In this document: piece by piece, positions 8,329-14,774 of the stretch
Numbering within the stretch: the stretch's first letter is position 1
How the letters are laid out: each line of letters begins with the position of its first letter
Assembly (NCBI GenBank): GCA_023425025.1
Contig: JAFADG010000035.1
Coordinates: 62,001-126,000 of the forward strand
Length of the DNA: 64,000 bases
DNA from: Bacillota bacterium
GTDB taxonomy: Bacteria > Bacillota > Clostridia > Christensenellales > Aristaeellaceae
Reading direction: 5' to 3'
Position numbers and translations under genes: made by a program
The notes under the pieces: model-generated
Told to the model about the DNA's origin: nothing
The model's input: only the letters and a program-made list of their open reading frames with translations
The model's database searches: none

Positions 8329-9234
8329 TTATTCCCAAGGGCGGTATATGCCGGTCTGAAATATTTCATACAAAACATTGAAGCGGGGATGATTGCGCCA
8401 GCCGGCCTGCGTCCCTGCACCGGTAAAGTTCACCAGGCAGCCTGGCGTGACTTGCGCCGTAATCTCCTGCTTTTGTTTTTTTGTAAAGGAGTTTCCGTTC
8501 AATATCCCATTTTGACTTCCGCAAAGCCAAAGCCGCTCCAATTCCGGCAGCGTTAAAACGGGAGACAGGTCCTTGATTTTATTGTTGGAGATGTTCAGGT
8601 CTTTGAGCTTCGTGCAATTTTCGAGCGCAGAAACATCTGAGACGCCCGCGCTGAACAATTCAAGATATTCCAGATCCTTCAATGTCCCAATGGGCGATGC
8701 ATCCTTGATCCTGTTGCGGCCAAGAATCAGGATTCGAAGATTCGGCAGCTCGTTAAGAAAAGAAATATCCGTAATAGCGTTATGCCCCAAATCCAGGGCG
8801 AGCAGGTTTTTGCAATATTTGAGCACCGCAACATCCGCACTGGTATGGGCCGGAGACTTATGGTTGTGCAGTGTGGAAAAGGCTGTAACATCCGTGCGGA
8901 TCTTGTGATCGCCCATCGTCAGCGTCCATCCGAACAAAATATTTGGATATCGCTTGCTGAGCGTCTCCAGCTGTGCGGCATTAAGGGTGCTTTCATACAT
9001 ATCCACTTGTGTCAGCGCCGGCAGCTGGTCCAAAAAGGCCATGAACTCATCAAGCCCGGTGACCTGATAGCTGCCCAGATCGATTGCCTGATCGGTTGTC
9101 TTTGCCGTTACGGTATGATATACAACGGTTTTCGCTTCCTCTGCCATGGCCGTTGCCAAGGAGGCTGCAAACACTGCAAGGATCATGAACAGAAAACCAA
9201 GATAGAATGCTGCCGCTTTTCGGTACGCTCTCAT
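8329..9234 (-). CDS. Secreted leucine-rich-repeat protein
   Basis: The protein of about 301 residues begins with a signal peptide or anchor (RKAAAFYLGFLFMILAVFAA) ending near an AMAEEA cleavage site. The middle holds roughly five 22-residue leucine-rich repeats with the LxxLxLxxNxIxDIS pattern of internalin-like proteins, for example NLLALDLGHNAITDISFLN and NLRILILGRNRIKDASPIG. The C terminus has no sortase or membrane anchor. It is the last gene of a four-gene minus-strand group with an Lgt-like protein, a phosphodiester glycosidase and a polysaccharide deacetylase, so an envelope or adhesion role is inferred. The start could also be 9264 or an in-frame GTG just upstream. Confidence 0.75.
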   Translation of the reverse strand: MRAYRKAAAFYLGFLFMILAVFAASLATAMAEEAKTVVYHTVTAKTTDQAIDLGSYQVTGLDEFMAFLDQLPALTQVDMYESTLNAAQLETLSKRYPNILFGWTLTMGDHKIRTDVTAFSTLHNHKSPAHTSADVAVLKYCKNLLALDLGHNAITDISFLNELPNLRILILGRNRIKDASPIGTLKDLEYLELFSAGVSDVSALENCTKLKDLNISNNKIKDLSPVLTLPELERLWLCGSQNGILNGNSFTKKQKQEITAQVTPGCLVNFTGAGTQAGWRNHPRFNVLYEIFQTGIYRPWE

Positions 9235-9267
9235 GATGATCACACTCCCTCCATGTTGTTCCACTGC

Positions 9268-10227
9268 TTACAGGCATTCGCCGGCGCATTTCCCCTGTCC
9301 GACCCCTGCCCGGTTCATGTGCGCAAAGGTAATGAGCCCCATTGCGGACAAGGCGGCCATCATAGCCAAATAACTAATGTACCTGGGAATTTCCGTTTTG
9401 TCAAGCGCAAACTCGACGCCTACGCACAGGACAATACAGGCAAAATAAACGCCTGCCTGCACCAGCAGCCGTTTCGTGGGATAACCGTTTTGTTTGAGCC
9501 TGAGCCCGTATTTGACGAGTATCGCAGCGGCAATGGCGACACTGCTTAGCTGCTGCACGCGGACAAAGCCCCACTTTATCGTTTCGGAGCGGAGGCTTTC
9601 CAGCAGCACCTGTGTCAATGCAAAAAGCAGCAGCGCCGTATCGCCTTTGCTGATATGGCCGGGAAATTTTTTTGCAGACAGCAAAATGAATCCTGCCAGC
9701 GCCACCAGGCCTTCCAGCATAAAGATGGCCGCATACCACTCGCCATAGACATTGGGAACGGCGAAGGGAAAAAAGTGCAGCGCCGTTTCATAAATATATG
9801 CGCCGGCCCCAAAATCGGTATAATACTCACTAAAACGGGCCAGCGCGATCAGCAGCATCCCCGCTGGGGCAACCGCATCAATCACCGCACGGGCTTTTTG
9901 CCTGGTCAGGCGGGCAGTTAACCATGCCGCCCCCAATACGCCCAGAATAGCGCCGGTGAATGCAAACTCGCCAACCCTCAAGCGAAAAAGGCCCTCCACG
10001 CCATATATGCCATGCAGAAACCCAAACCTGGCCAAGGCGTAGAACAGCTTTGCGCCCGCAATCCCCAAAGGGATACCCGTCAAGGCATACAGGATGCCTG
10101 TGCTGCCGCTTATTTTCGCATAACGCAGTTGAAGCTGCAAAACAGCCAGGCTGATCAGTATGCCGACGACCAGGCACAAAATATAGGGAGACAGGCCCGT
10201 ACCCAGGATGCCGGAAGCACTTTGCAT
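9268..10227 (-). CDS. Prolipoprotein diacylglyceryl transferase (Lgt)-like membrane protein
   Basis: The 319-residue protein has about seven hydrophobic segments. Its order of motifs resembles Lgt: an early AGAKLFYAL segment, an ALARFSEYYTDFGAG segment where Lgt has its GRxGNFxNGE signature, and a late LRSETIKWGFVRVQQLSS segment matching the RE...GQxLS region. The central signature is altered and the usual HGG motif is not obvious, so it is probably a divergent family member and not the housekeeping enzyme. The ATG at 10227 follows GGGG by 8 nt and lies just past the stop of the upstream glycosidase gene. Lipid transfer to a surface protein is possible but unproven. Confidence 0.6.
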   Translation of the reverse strand: MQSASGILGTGLSPYILCLVVGILISLAVLQLQLRYAKISGSTGILYALTGIPLGIAGAKLFYALARFGFLHGIYGVEGLFRLRVGEFAFTGAILGVLGAAWLTARLTRQKARAVIDAVAPAGMLLIALARFSEYYTDFGAGAYIYETALHFFPFAVPNVYGEWYAAIFMLEGLVALAGFILLSAKKFPGHISKGDTALLLFALTQVLLESLRSETIKWGFVRVQQLSSVAIAAAILVKYGLRLKQNGYPTKRLLVQAGVYFACIVLCVGVEFALDKTEIPRYISYLAMMAALSAMGLITFAHMNRAGVGQGKCAGECL

Positions 10228-10229
10228 AG

Positions 10230-11126
10230 TCAATTCCCCGATTCTGTTTCTGCGCTGGCAAAGTACAGTATATCGCTGAGGTCTCGCAAATTCTTGTTGT
10301 CAACGGCATTGATTTTGCGTCCCGCAAAAATCAGCATGGCAGAGTTTCCGCCGTCCAAATTATACGCCTGCTTTGCGCCAAGGTCGTAGGCAAGCTTTGC
10401 CACCTCCTTCAGCGTCATCCCCCTGGAGCCCGCATCCGCCGGGCCTTCGCTGGCGATACAGAAGTATTCCAGCTCCCCGATTTGTGCCACGCATACGCGC
10501 TGGCGGGGATCGTTCGCCTTTACCTGGTTGTTGCTGGGAATGGTTTTGCGCAGCTCGCCGTCGATCACCAGCGCCGGCCCAAAGTTAAAGCTATTGATGA
10601 TGTTCATTTCCCGGAATGGCTGCAGCTTTTCCTCCGTTGCCGGCATAACAATATGAAAGTCGCCTTTGTCGTCAATCATAAGCGTATCACGATAACGGTT
10701 AGGCACATCGCGGTATTTCACGCCCTGCCGGATCAGGTATCCATCGCTTGTATAGTTGTAATAATCGCCATCCACCGCCAAAATAGCATTCACGCGGTTT
10801 GCAAGGACGGTGCCGGGCATGACCTTTACCGAATCGAAGCCGCCTGCAGACACTGACCTGATCTGGGTGGGATCGACGATTTTTATGTAGGCCACCCAAT
10901 AATTGGTGCCATACTCGCGGCCCGCCTCGATCCAAACATGAATGGACTCATCCTTATATTCCATGTCGGAAAGAAAACCACTTTCCTTTGCCGGTATACC
11001 GCCGGAAAAATCTATCGGAAGAGGTTTTACCTCAGCATAGCCCGTTCCAATCATCAGAAGCAGACAGATAACAACCCAGAGGAACGAACTTCGAGCGGCG
11101 GACCGGAATGCGTTATTTACAAGCAT
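10230..11126 (-). CDS. Secreted phosphodiester glycosidase (NAGPA-domain) protein
   Basis: The 298-residue protein starts with a signal peptide (SSFLWVVICLLLMIGTGYAE). The remainder matches the phosphodiester glycosidase / NAGPA domain. Landmarks are the AVDGDYYNY segment, the NFGPALVIDG segment, the RVCVAQIGE strand and the YNLDGGNSAML motif near the C terminus, with the conserved Asp-Gly-Gly. Such enzymes uncover or trim phosphodiester-linked sugars and are often found with exopolysaccharide genes. The start at 11126 is chosen over 11165 because it gives a normal signal peptide; its ribosome site is weakly spaced. Confidence 0.8.
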   Translation of the reverse strand: MLVNNAFRSAARSSFLWVVICLLLMIGTGYAEVKPLPIDFSGGIPAKESGFLSDMEYKDESIHVWIEAGREYGTNYWVAYIKIVDPTQIRSVSAGGFDSVKVMPGTVLANRVNAILAVDGDYYNYTSDGYLIRQGVKYRDVPNRYRDTLMIDDKGDFHIVMPATEEKLQPFREMNIINSFNFGPALVIDGELRKTIPSNNQVKANDPRQRVCVAQIGELEYFCIASEGPADAGSRGMTLKEVAKLAYDLGAKQAYNLDGGNSAMLIFAGRKINAVDNKNLRDLSDILYFASAETESGN

Positions 11127-11180
11127 GTACGATGGATAGCCCCTTTCTAAGCGCCCACTTTGCAATATTTTCTATTCTAA

Positions 11181-11210
11181 ATAATATCATATTTGAAAAT
11201 AGATTATCAA
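11181..11210 (-). promoter_or_regulatory. Putative sigma-A promoter for the glycosidase-Lgt-LRR genes
   Basis: On the minus strand TTGATA (11205-11210) and TATTAT (11181-11186) are separated by 18 bp, in a conspicuously AT-rich patch right behind the deacetylase stop. Transcription would start about 50 nt before the glycosidase ATG. Confidence 0.5.
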
Positions 11211-11902
11211 TTCCCTTTTATGTAAAAATTTTCGTTCAGATCAAGCAGCTGCGATACGGTGACCAGCTCATAGCCGCGTTCCAGCAGGACAGGAATCGCT
11301 TTTCGAAGCCCGTCCACATCTTTTTTGTAGCTGTGATACAGCAGGATATCACCGTTCTGAACCTTTTTGAGCATCTTTTCGGCATTGGTTTCGCTGATAC
11401 TCCACAAAATAATGTAGGGATATCCGCACAGCTCCAAGCGTTTGGCCGTACGCATGCCTGAATCAAAAATGCTGCCGAAGGGCGGGCGCATCAGGCTGAT
11501 CTTGTACTCGTACCCCAGCACATCGTTCAGTTTGTTTTCCATGCCTGTCATTTCCGCCCTCACTTTCTCAAGAGATTTTCTCTTTATCAGATTCGCGTGC
11601 CGATCTGTATGGTTGCCGATTTCGTGGCCGCTTTGTACCATACGGCGCCAATCGTCTGCCTCCGATGCATCGATGGCATTGCCAATAGGGAAGAATGTCA
11701 TTTTAAAGCCATATTCATCGCACAAATCAAGCATCTCCCGCACATATTGATGCTTCCCGCAATCATCCATGGTTATGGCGATTTGCTTCTTTCCCCTGTC
11801 TCCATGGGTGACAAATACAGGGTCGGCCTTTGCCTGGCAGGGCAAAGAAAAAATCTCAACAAGCAGCAGGAACAGCGCAAAAAGCCTTGCAGTCTTTCTC
11901 AT
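11207..11902 (-). CDS. Secreted polysaccharide deacetylase (NodB homology domain)
   Basis: The 231-residue protein has an N-terminal signal peptide ending near CQAKADP. The NodB deacetylase core shows motif 1 as ITMDDC (catalytic and metal Asp), motif 2 as GNHTDRHANL (the two metal histidines), motif 3 as RPPFGS, and motif 5 as LLYHS. All key residues for a divalent-metal carbohydrate esterase of family 4 are present. Likely substrates are acetylated amino sugars of peptidoglycan or a surface polysaccharide. GGAGGGAAG precedes the ATG at 11902. It heads a group of minus-strand surface genes, although a promoter lies after it. Confidence 0.88.
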   Translation of the reverse strand: MRKTARLFALFLLLVEIFSLPCQAKADPVFVTHGDRGKKQIAITMDDCGKHQYVREMLDLCDEYGFKMTFFPIGNAIDASEADDWRRMVQSGHEIGNHTDRHANLIKRKSLEKVRAEMTGMENKLNDVLGYEYKISLMRPPFGSIFDSGMRTAKRLELCGYPYIILWSISETNAEKMLKKVQNGDILLYHSYKKDVDGLRKAIPVLLERGYELVTVSQLLDLNENFYIKGN

Positions 11903-11950
11903 AGGTCTTCCCTCCGGAACATTTTTCATTCGGAATATACAAAAATGCAA

Positions 11951-12880
11951 TCATGTGGCCTCATCCGTGGAAATGATACCGTTATGCTGCCGGCAAGTTC
12001 CCTTGGGAACGGCAGGAAACAAAAAGGACAGCTTTGTTTCCGAGACGATCACCGCAATAAATATCAGCAGAAACCCGGCCGCAAGCCGGGCCGTCAGCGC
12101 TTCGCCGTAGAACACCATGGAGAACGCCACGCCGAATACGGATTCCAGGCTTAAAAGAATGGAAGCAGCCGCCGGATGGGTGTATTTCTGCCCCACGTTC
12201 TGCAAAAGCAGCGCGCCGGCGGTGGCAAACACCGCAAGATAGATGAGGCCATACCACGCGGCGGGAGGAACCTCGGCCGGGAAGGTTTCTGTTCCCAAGA
12301 AAGTGCCCAGGCAGCAAATTGCCGCGGCGCCAAACTGTACCAGCGTCAACAATACCGGGTCATCGTCCTGGCTGACCTTCGCCACCGCTACGATGTGCAC
12401 CGCGTATACCACACCGCCGGCCATGGTCAGCGCGTCGCCAACGCCGATGGAAAGATCCCCGGCCAGGGATACAAGGCCTATGCCCAAAAGGCACAGGGCG
12501 CCCGCCAGATAGTTATAAATATCCGGTTTTTTTCTGGTAACCATCCAGAAGATAAACGGCACCAGTATGCAGTAGATGGCCGTCAAAAAGGCGTTTTTGC
12601 CCGGTGTGGTTTCCTTGAGCCCCAGGGTTTGCAGCGCGTACGCGCCGAAAAGAAGCACGCCCAGCAACGCGCCGCGTTTGAGCGTTTTACCGGTGATATT
12701 TTTTAAGCGGCGGCAGAAAACAAGGCACAGCAGCCCGCAGCCGATCAAAAAGCGTATGGCCAGCAGCGCAAAGGTGGGAAACACGTCCACGGAATTTTTC
12801 ATTACAAAAAAAGAGCTGCCCCAGATCAGTGAAGCTGTGAAAAGTCCCAGCTTGCTCAAAACGGACCGGTTCATCCTCAT
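11951..12880 (-). CDS. EamA/DMT-family transporter
   Basis: The 309-residue protein has about ten hydrophobic segments arranged as two EamA repeats. The first includes LIWGSSFFVMKNS and the second includes LLSLESVFGVAFSMVFYGE, both typical of the drug/metabolite transporter superfamily. The substrate is unknown. A good promoter lies upstream at 12992-13020, leaving an untranslated leader of about 105 nt. The deacetylase gene starts 48 nt after its stop. Confidence 0.88.
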   Translation of the reverse strand: MRMNRSVLSKLGLFTASLIWGSSFFVMKNSVDVFPTFALLAIRFLIGCGLLCLVFCRRLKNITGKTLKRGALLGVLLFGAYALQTLGLKETTPGKNAFLTAIYCILVPFIFWMVTRKKPDIYNYLAGALCLLGIGLVSLAGDLSIGVGDALTMAGGVVYAVHIVAVAKVSQDDDPVLLTLVQFGAAAICCLGTFLGTETFPAEVPPAAWYGLIYLAVFATAGALLLQNVGQKYTHPAAASILLSLESVFGVAFSMVFYGEALTARLAAGFLLIFIAVIVSETKLSFLFPAVPKGTCRQHNGIISTDEAT

Positions 12881-12991
12881 TTTCTCACAGGGAAAGCACC
12901 GTATGCGCCTCCCGCCCCCCCCATATACGATACTTACAGCCCGGCAGCGCCTTTATACACTGGGCATGCCATGCCACCCGGCCTTCACAGT

Positions 12992-13020
12992 ATCATACAG
13001 CCTGTGTGAGGTGCCGTCAA
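12992..13020 (-). promoter_or_regulatory. Putative sigma-A promoter for the EamA transporter
   Basis: TTGACG (13015-13020) and TATGAT (12992-12997) on the minus strand are spaced by 17 bp. Confidence 0.65.
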
Positions 13021-13035
13021 TGAAAAGATTGGCCA

Positions 13036-13086
13036 GATAAAAAGCACAGGTCAAGGGGAATGCCGCAAATTCCCTTTGCCTGTGCT
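13036..13086 (-). terminator. Intrinsic terminator after the 53-aa gene
   Basis: On the minus strand AGCACAGGCAAAGGGAAT and its complement form a long stem with one or two bulges, followed by TTTTTAT. It lies 17 nt beyond the stop of the 53-residue gene. Confidence 0.85.
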
Positions 13087-13102
13087 GTTTGCGTTGATGC
13101 TT

Positions 13103-13264
13103 TTATTTGAGGTAAACATACTGCCTGGGGATTTCAACGACTTGAAACACCCTTTCTTCCCTGATTCTGCGGGCCTCCCACACCTCGCGGGTAAGCGGCT
13201 TGCAGGGCGTATGCGCAAAAAGCCGCCTGAACAGAAAACCGAAAAAACCCTTTATTCGAAACAT
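13103..13264 (-). CDS. Small basic protein, 53 aa, function unknown
   Basis: This short gene starts at an ATG with GGGAG about 10 nt upstream; that site overlaps the stop of the XRE gene. The product is MFRIKGFFGFLFRRLFAHTP followed by a charged region rich in Arg and Glu (TREVWEARRIREERVFQVV) and ends in YVYLK. The N terminus is amphipathic and basic. It is followed by a strong intrinsic terminator on the same strand, which supports a real XRE-plus-small-protein unit. I recognise no family. Confidence 0.65.
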   Translation of the reverse strand: MFRIKGFFGFLFRRLFAHTPCKPLTREVWEARRIREERVFQVVEIPRQYVYLK

Positions 13265-13270
13265 ACAGTG

Positions 13271-13504
13271 TCAACTCCCGTTCTGGTCAAAAAGTGGAGA
13301 GAGCAAACGGTCCAGCGAAACGCATAGCGTTTTGGACAATGGATAAAGCAGCATAATATCCGGATAGGCGATATCCCGCTCCCATTTGGATACTGCCGGT
13401 GCAGTAATGCCGAGCCTTAAGGCAAGCTGGGCCTGAGTGATGCCCTGTGCTTTGCGCAGGGTTTGAATTCTTGATCCAAGCGAGCAGACCACGTTGATCA
13501 TCCT
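13271..13504 (-). CDS. XRE-family helix-turn-helix regulator
   Basis: The product of about 77 residues is a single HTH_3 DNA-binding domain. TQAQLALRLGITAPAVSKWE carries the two helices, and the DIMLLYPLSKTLCVSLDRLL tail is typical of small XRE repressors. The ATG at 13504 lies only a few bases from AGAAAGG, whereas an in-frame GTG at 13495 is better spaced, so the start may be the GTG. The coding region begins about 10 nt beyond the U-tract of a strong terminator belonging to the 30-aa peptide gene. Expression therefore probably depends on read-through of that terminator. Confidence 0.85.
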   Translation of the reverse strand, partial: RMINVVCSLGSRIQTLRKAQGITQAQLALRLGITAPAVSKWERDIAYPDIMLLYPLSKTLCVSLDRLLSPLFDQNGS

Positions 13505-13514
13505 TTCTGACAAC

Positions 13515-13554
13515 AAAAAAAAGCGGCGGTATGCGCTGCACGTCATACCGCCGC
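13515..13554 (-). terminator. Strong terminator between the peptide gene and the XRE gene
   Basis: The arms GCGGCGGTATG and CATACCGCCGC pair perfectly over 11 bp with a 10-nt loop. On the minus strand they are followed by eight T residues. It ends the peptide transcript and separates it from the XRE gene, for which I saw no other promoter. Confidence 0.9.
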
Positions 13555-13571
13555 CGAGGGGACAACAAAAA

Positions 13572-13664
13572 TCATCCCGCTGTTATGGACAGAGGTACAG
13601 TACATGCCTTGCACGCAAAGTTCTGATTGAGGGCTGCCTGAAAACTTTTGCTCATACGCATCAT
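13572..13664 (-). CDS. 30-aa peptide, candidate signal or toxin-like peptide
   Basis: An ideal AAAGGAGGT site stands 6 nt before ATG-ATG and opens a 30-codon frame. The product starts MMRMSKSFQAALNQ and ends NFACKACTVPLSITAG, with two cysteines three residues apart and a hydrophobic, uncharged tail. A promoter 17-spaced (TTGAAA/TAAGAT) and a strong terminator define a transcript of about 165 nt carrying only this gene. It lies directly downstream of a LytTR response regulator whose partner is an AgrC-like membrane kinase. A processed signal peptide is the leading guess. It lacks the C-terminal charged recognition tail of AgrD, and no AgrB is visible. Confidence 0.6.
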   Translation of the reverse strand: MMRMSKSFQAALNQNFACKACTVPLSITAG

Positions 13665-13696
13665 GACCATACCTCCTTTCATTTTGGATCGTTAAC

Positions 13697-13725
13697 ATCT
13701 TATCATACCCGCAGAAGCTTTTCAA
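13697..13725 (-). promoter_or_regulatory. Sigma-A promoter of the 30-aa peptide gene
   Basis: TTGAAA (13720-13725) and TAAGAT (13697-13702) on the minus strand are separated by exactly 17 bp. Transcription should start about 25 nt before the peptide ATG. Confidence 0.75.
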
Positions 13726-13741
13726 CCCCGTTTTTGAAAAA

Positions 13742-13756
13742 TAAACCAATGGTTTA
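13742..13756. promoter_or_regulatory. Perfect inverted repeat upstream of the peptide promoter
   Basis: TAAACCA and TGGTTTA flank a single central base, 16 bp upstream of the -35 box. It is a good candidate operator. A 9-bp half resembling the LytTR pattern (TTGGTTTAT) recurs loosely at the -35 as GGGGTTGAA, about two turns away. Confidence 0.45.
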
Positions 13757-13771
13757 CAAGGCGGCTGCCGG

Positions 13772-14524
13772 TCATTGGGCAATGCCGCCGTGCCTTTTGA
13801 GCACATACGCCATATACTGCCTTCGCACCTGGGCGTAGGCCCGCTTGGAGATAGGTACGAATTCCCCGCCCGGCATTTCAAATTCCCTGGCGGTCATGAC
13901 CTGCACATAATCCATGTTCAGCACAAAGGAAGCGTGGGGTTTCAAAAACCTTGTATCCTGAAGAAACCTTGCCATGCAGTCGGTAAAGGATTCCCGCAGC
14001 ACCATGGTGGTGACGGTTTTGCCGGAGGTCAAATGATACGTAATGGTATGGTTCATATATTCGATATAGGCGATTTGATGGTATTGTATGCGGGCCATGC
14101 CGCCTTTCAAACGCACCAGCACCTGGTCATCCTCCGCCTGCTTCACCCTCTGGCAGGCCTTTTCCAGCATAGCATGCAGCGTAGCTTCCTGAACGGGCTT
14201 TAGCAAATACTGCATGGGCAGCACCTTGAAGGATTCCAGCGCGTATTCATGGGCGGATGTCAAAAAGATAATCACCGCCTGGTCGTCCGCTTTGCGGATA
14301 AAACGGCCCAGCTCGATGCCGTTCATGCCCGGCACCAGTATATCCAGCAGGCAGATTTGAAAGCCCACGTTCTTTTTCTCTATGCAATCCAGCACATCAA
14401 AGGCGGAACGGAACGTGCTGACGGAGATGTCCCACTGCGGATTGGCGCTGGCAAACAGGCGTACCATGCGGCTTGTTTCTTCCAGCATCATACGGTCGTC
14501 CTCCAAGATCGCTATGCGGATCAT
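13772..14524 (-). CDS. LytTR-family response regulator (AgrA-like)
   Basis: The 250-residue protein has an N-terminal receiver domain with the acidic pair in AILEDDRMM. The phospho-acceptor Asp lies in QICLLDILVPGMNG, and it has the conserved Thr/Ser in IFLTSAHE and Lys in YLLKPV. The C-terminal LytTR DNA-binding domain runs from about residue 140, with IAYIEYMNHTITYHL and RFLKPHASFVLNMDYV. All phosphorylation residues are intact. ATG 14524 has AAAGG 8 nt upstream. It is divergent from the cognate kinase and is followed by the 30-aa peptide gene, as expected for peptide-sensing systems. Confidence 0.9.
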   Translation of the reverse strand: MIRIAILEDDRMMLEETSRMVRLFASANPQWDISVSTFRSAFDVLDCIEKKNVGFQICLLDILVPGMNGIELGRFIRKADDQAVIIFLTSAHEYALESFKVLPMQYLLKPVQEATLHAMLEKACQRVKQAEDDQVLVRLKGGMARIQYHQIAYIEYMNHTITYHLTSGKTVTTMVLRESFTDCMARFLQDTRFLKPHASFVLNMDYVQVMTAREFEMPGGEFVPISKRAYAQVRRQYMAYVLKRHGGIAQ

Positions 14525-14774
14525 ACATGTATCCTTTCCGCCTCCCGCCCGCCTTAAGGACCCCTGCAAGGCGCGGCTGATCGTACGCGGGTATTATAGG
14601 GCAGCAGGCAAAGGAAAGGTGATTTCCGCCAAACGTTTTCATAATACGCCCCATTGTTATAAAATCCGCAGGGCCGGTTTATGGTATGATTATATGTGTC
14701 ATCCCAAGAGGAAAAAGAGAGTCGGACAAGGGCCATTTCATTTCCGGGCAGCGTGCATAACGGGGGAAAAGCGC
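14525..14774. other. Divergent intergenic region between response regulator and kinase
   Basis: No gene is seen in this 250-bp stretch. A TATAAT on the minus strand (14593-14598) and a TATGAT on the plus strand (14695-14700) are plausible -10 boxes for the regulator and the kinase. Neither has a convincing -35 box, so activator-dependent transcription is possible. Confidence 0.4.

Larger units (their letters stand above)
12881..13102. other. Intergenic region with transporter promoter and long leader
   Basis: No gene is seen here. It holds the 3' terminator of the XRE/53-aa unit (13036-13086) and the transporter promoter (12992-13020). It also holds a transporter leader of about 105 nt with a run of eight or more G and several short inverted repeats. 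I did not recognise a known riboswitch in the leader. Confidence 0.5.

Noticed and set aside
13572..13664. Calling the 30-aa peptide an AgrD homologue
   Set aside because: It lacks the acidic, proline-containing C-terminal tail recognised by AgrB, and no AgrB gene is present, so the name would be misleading.
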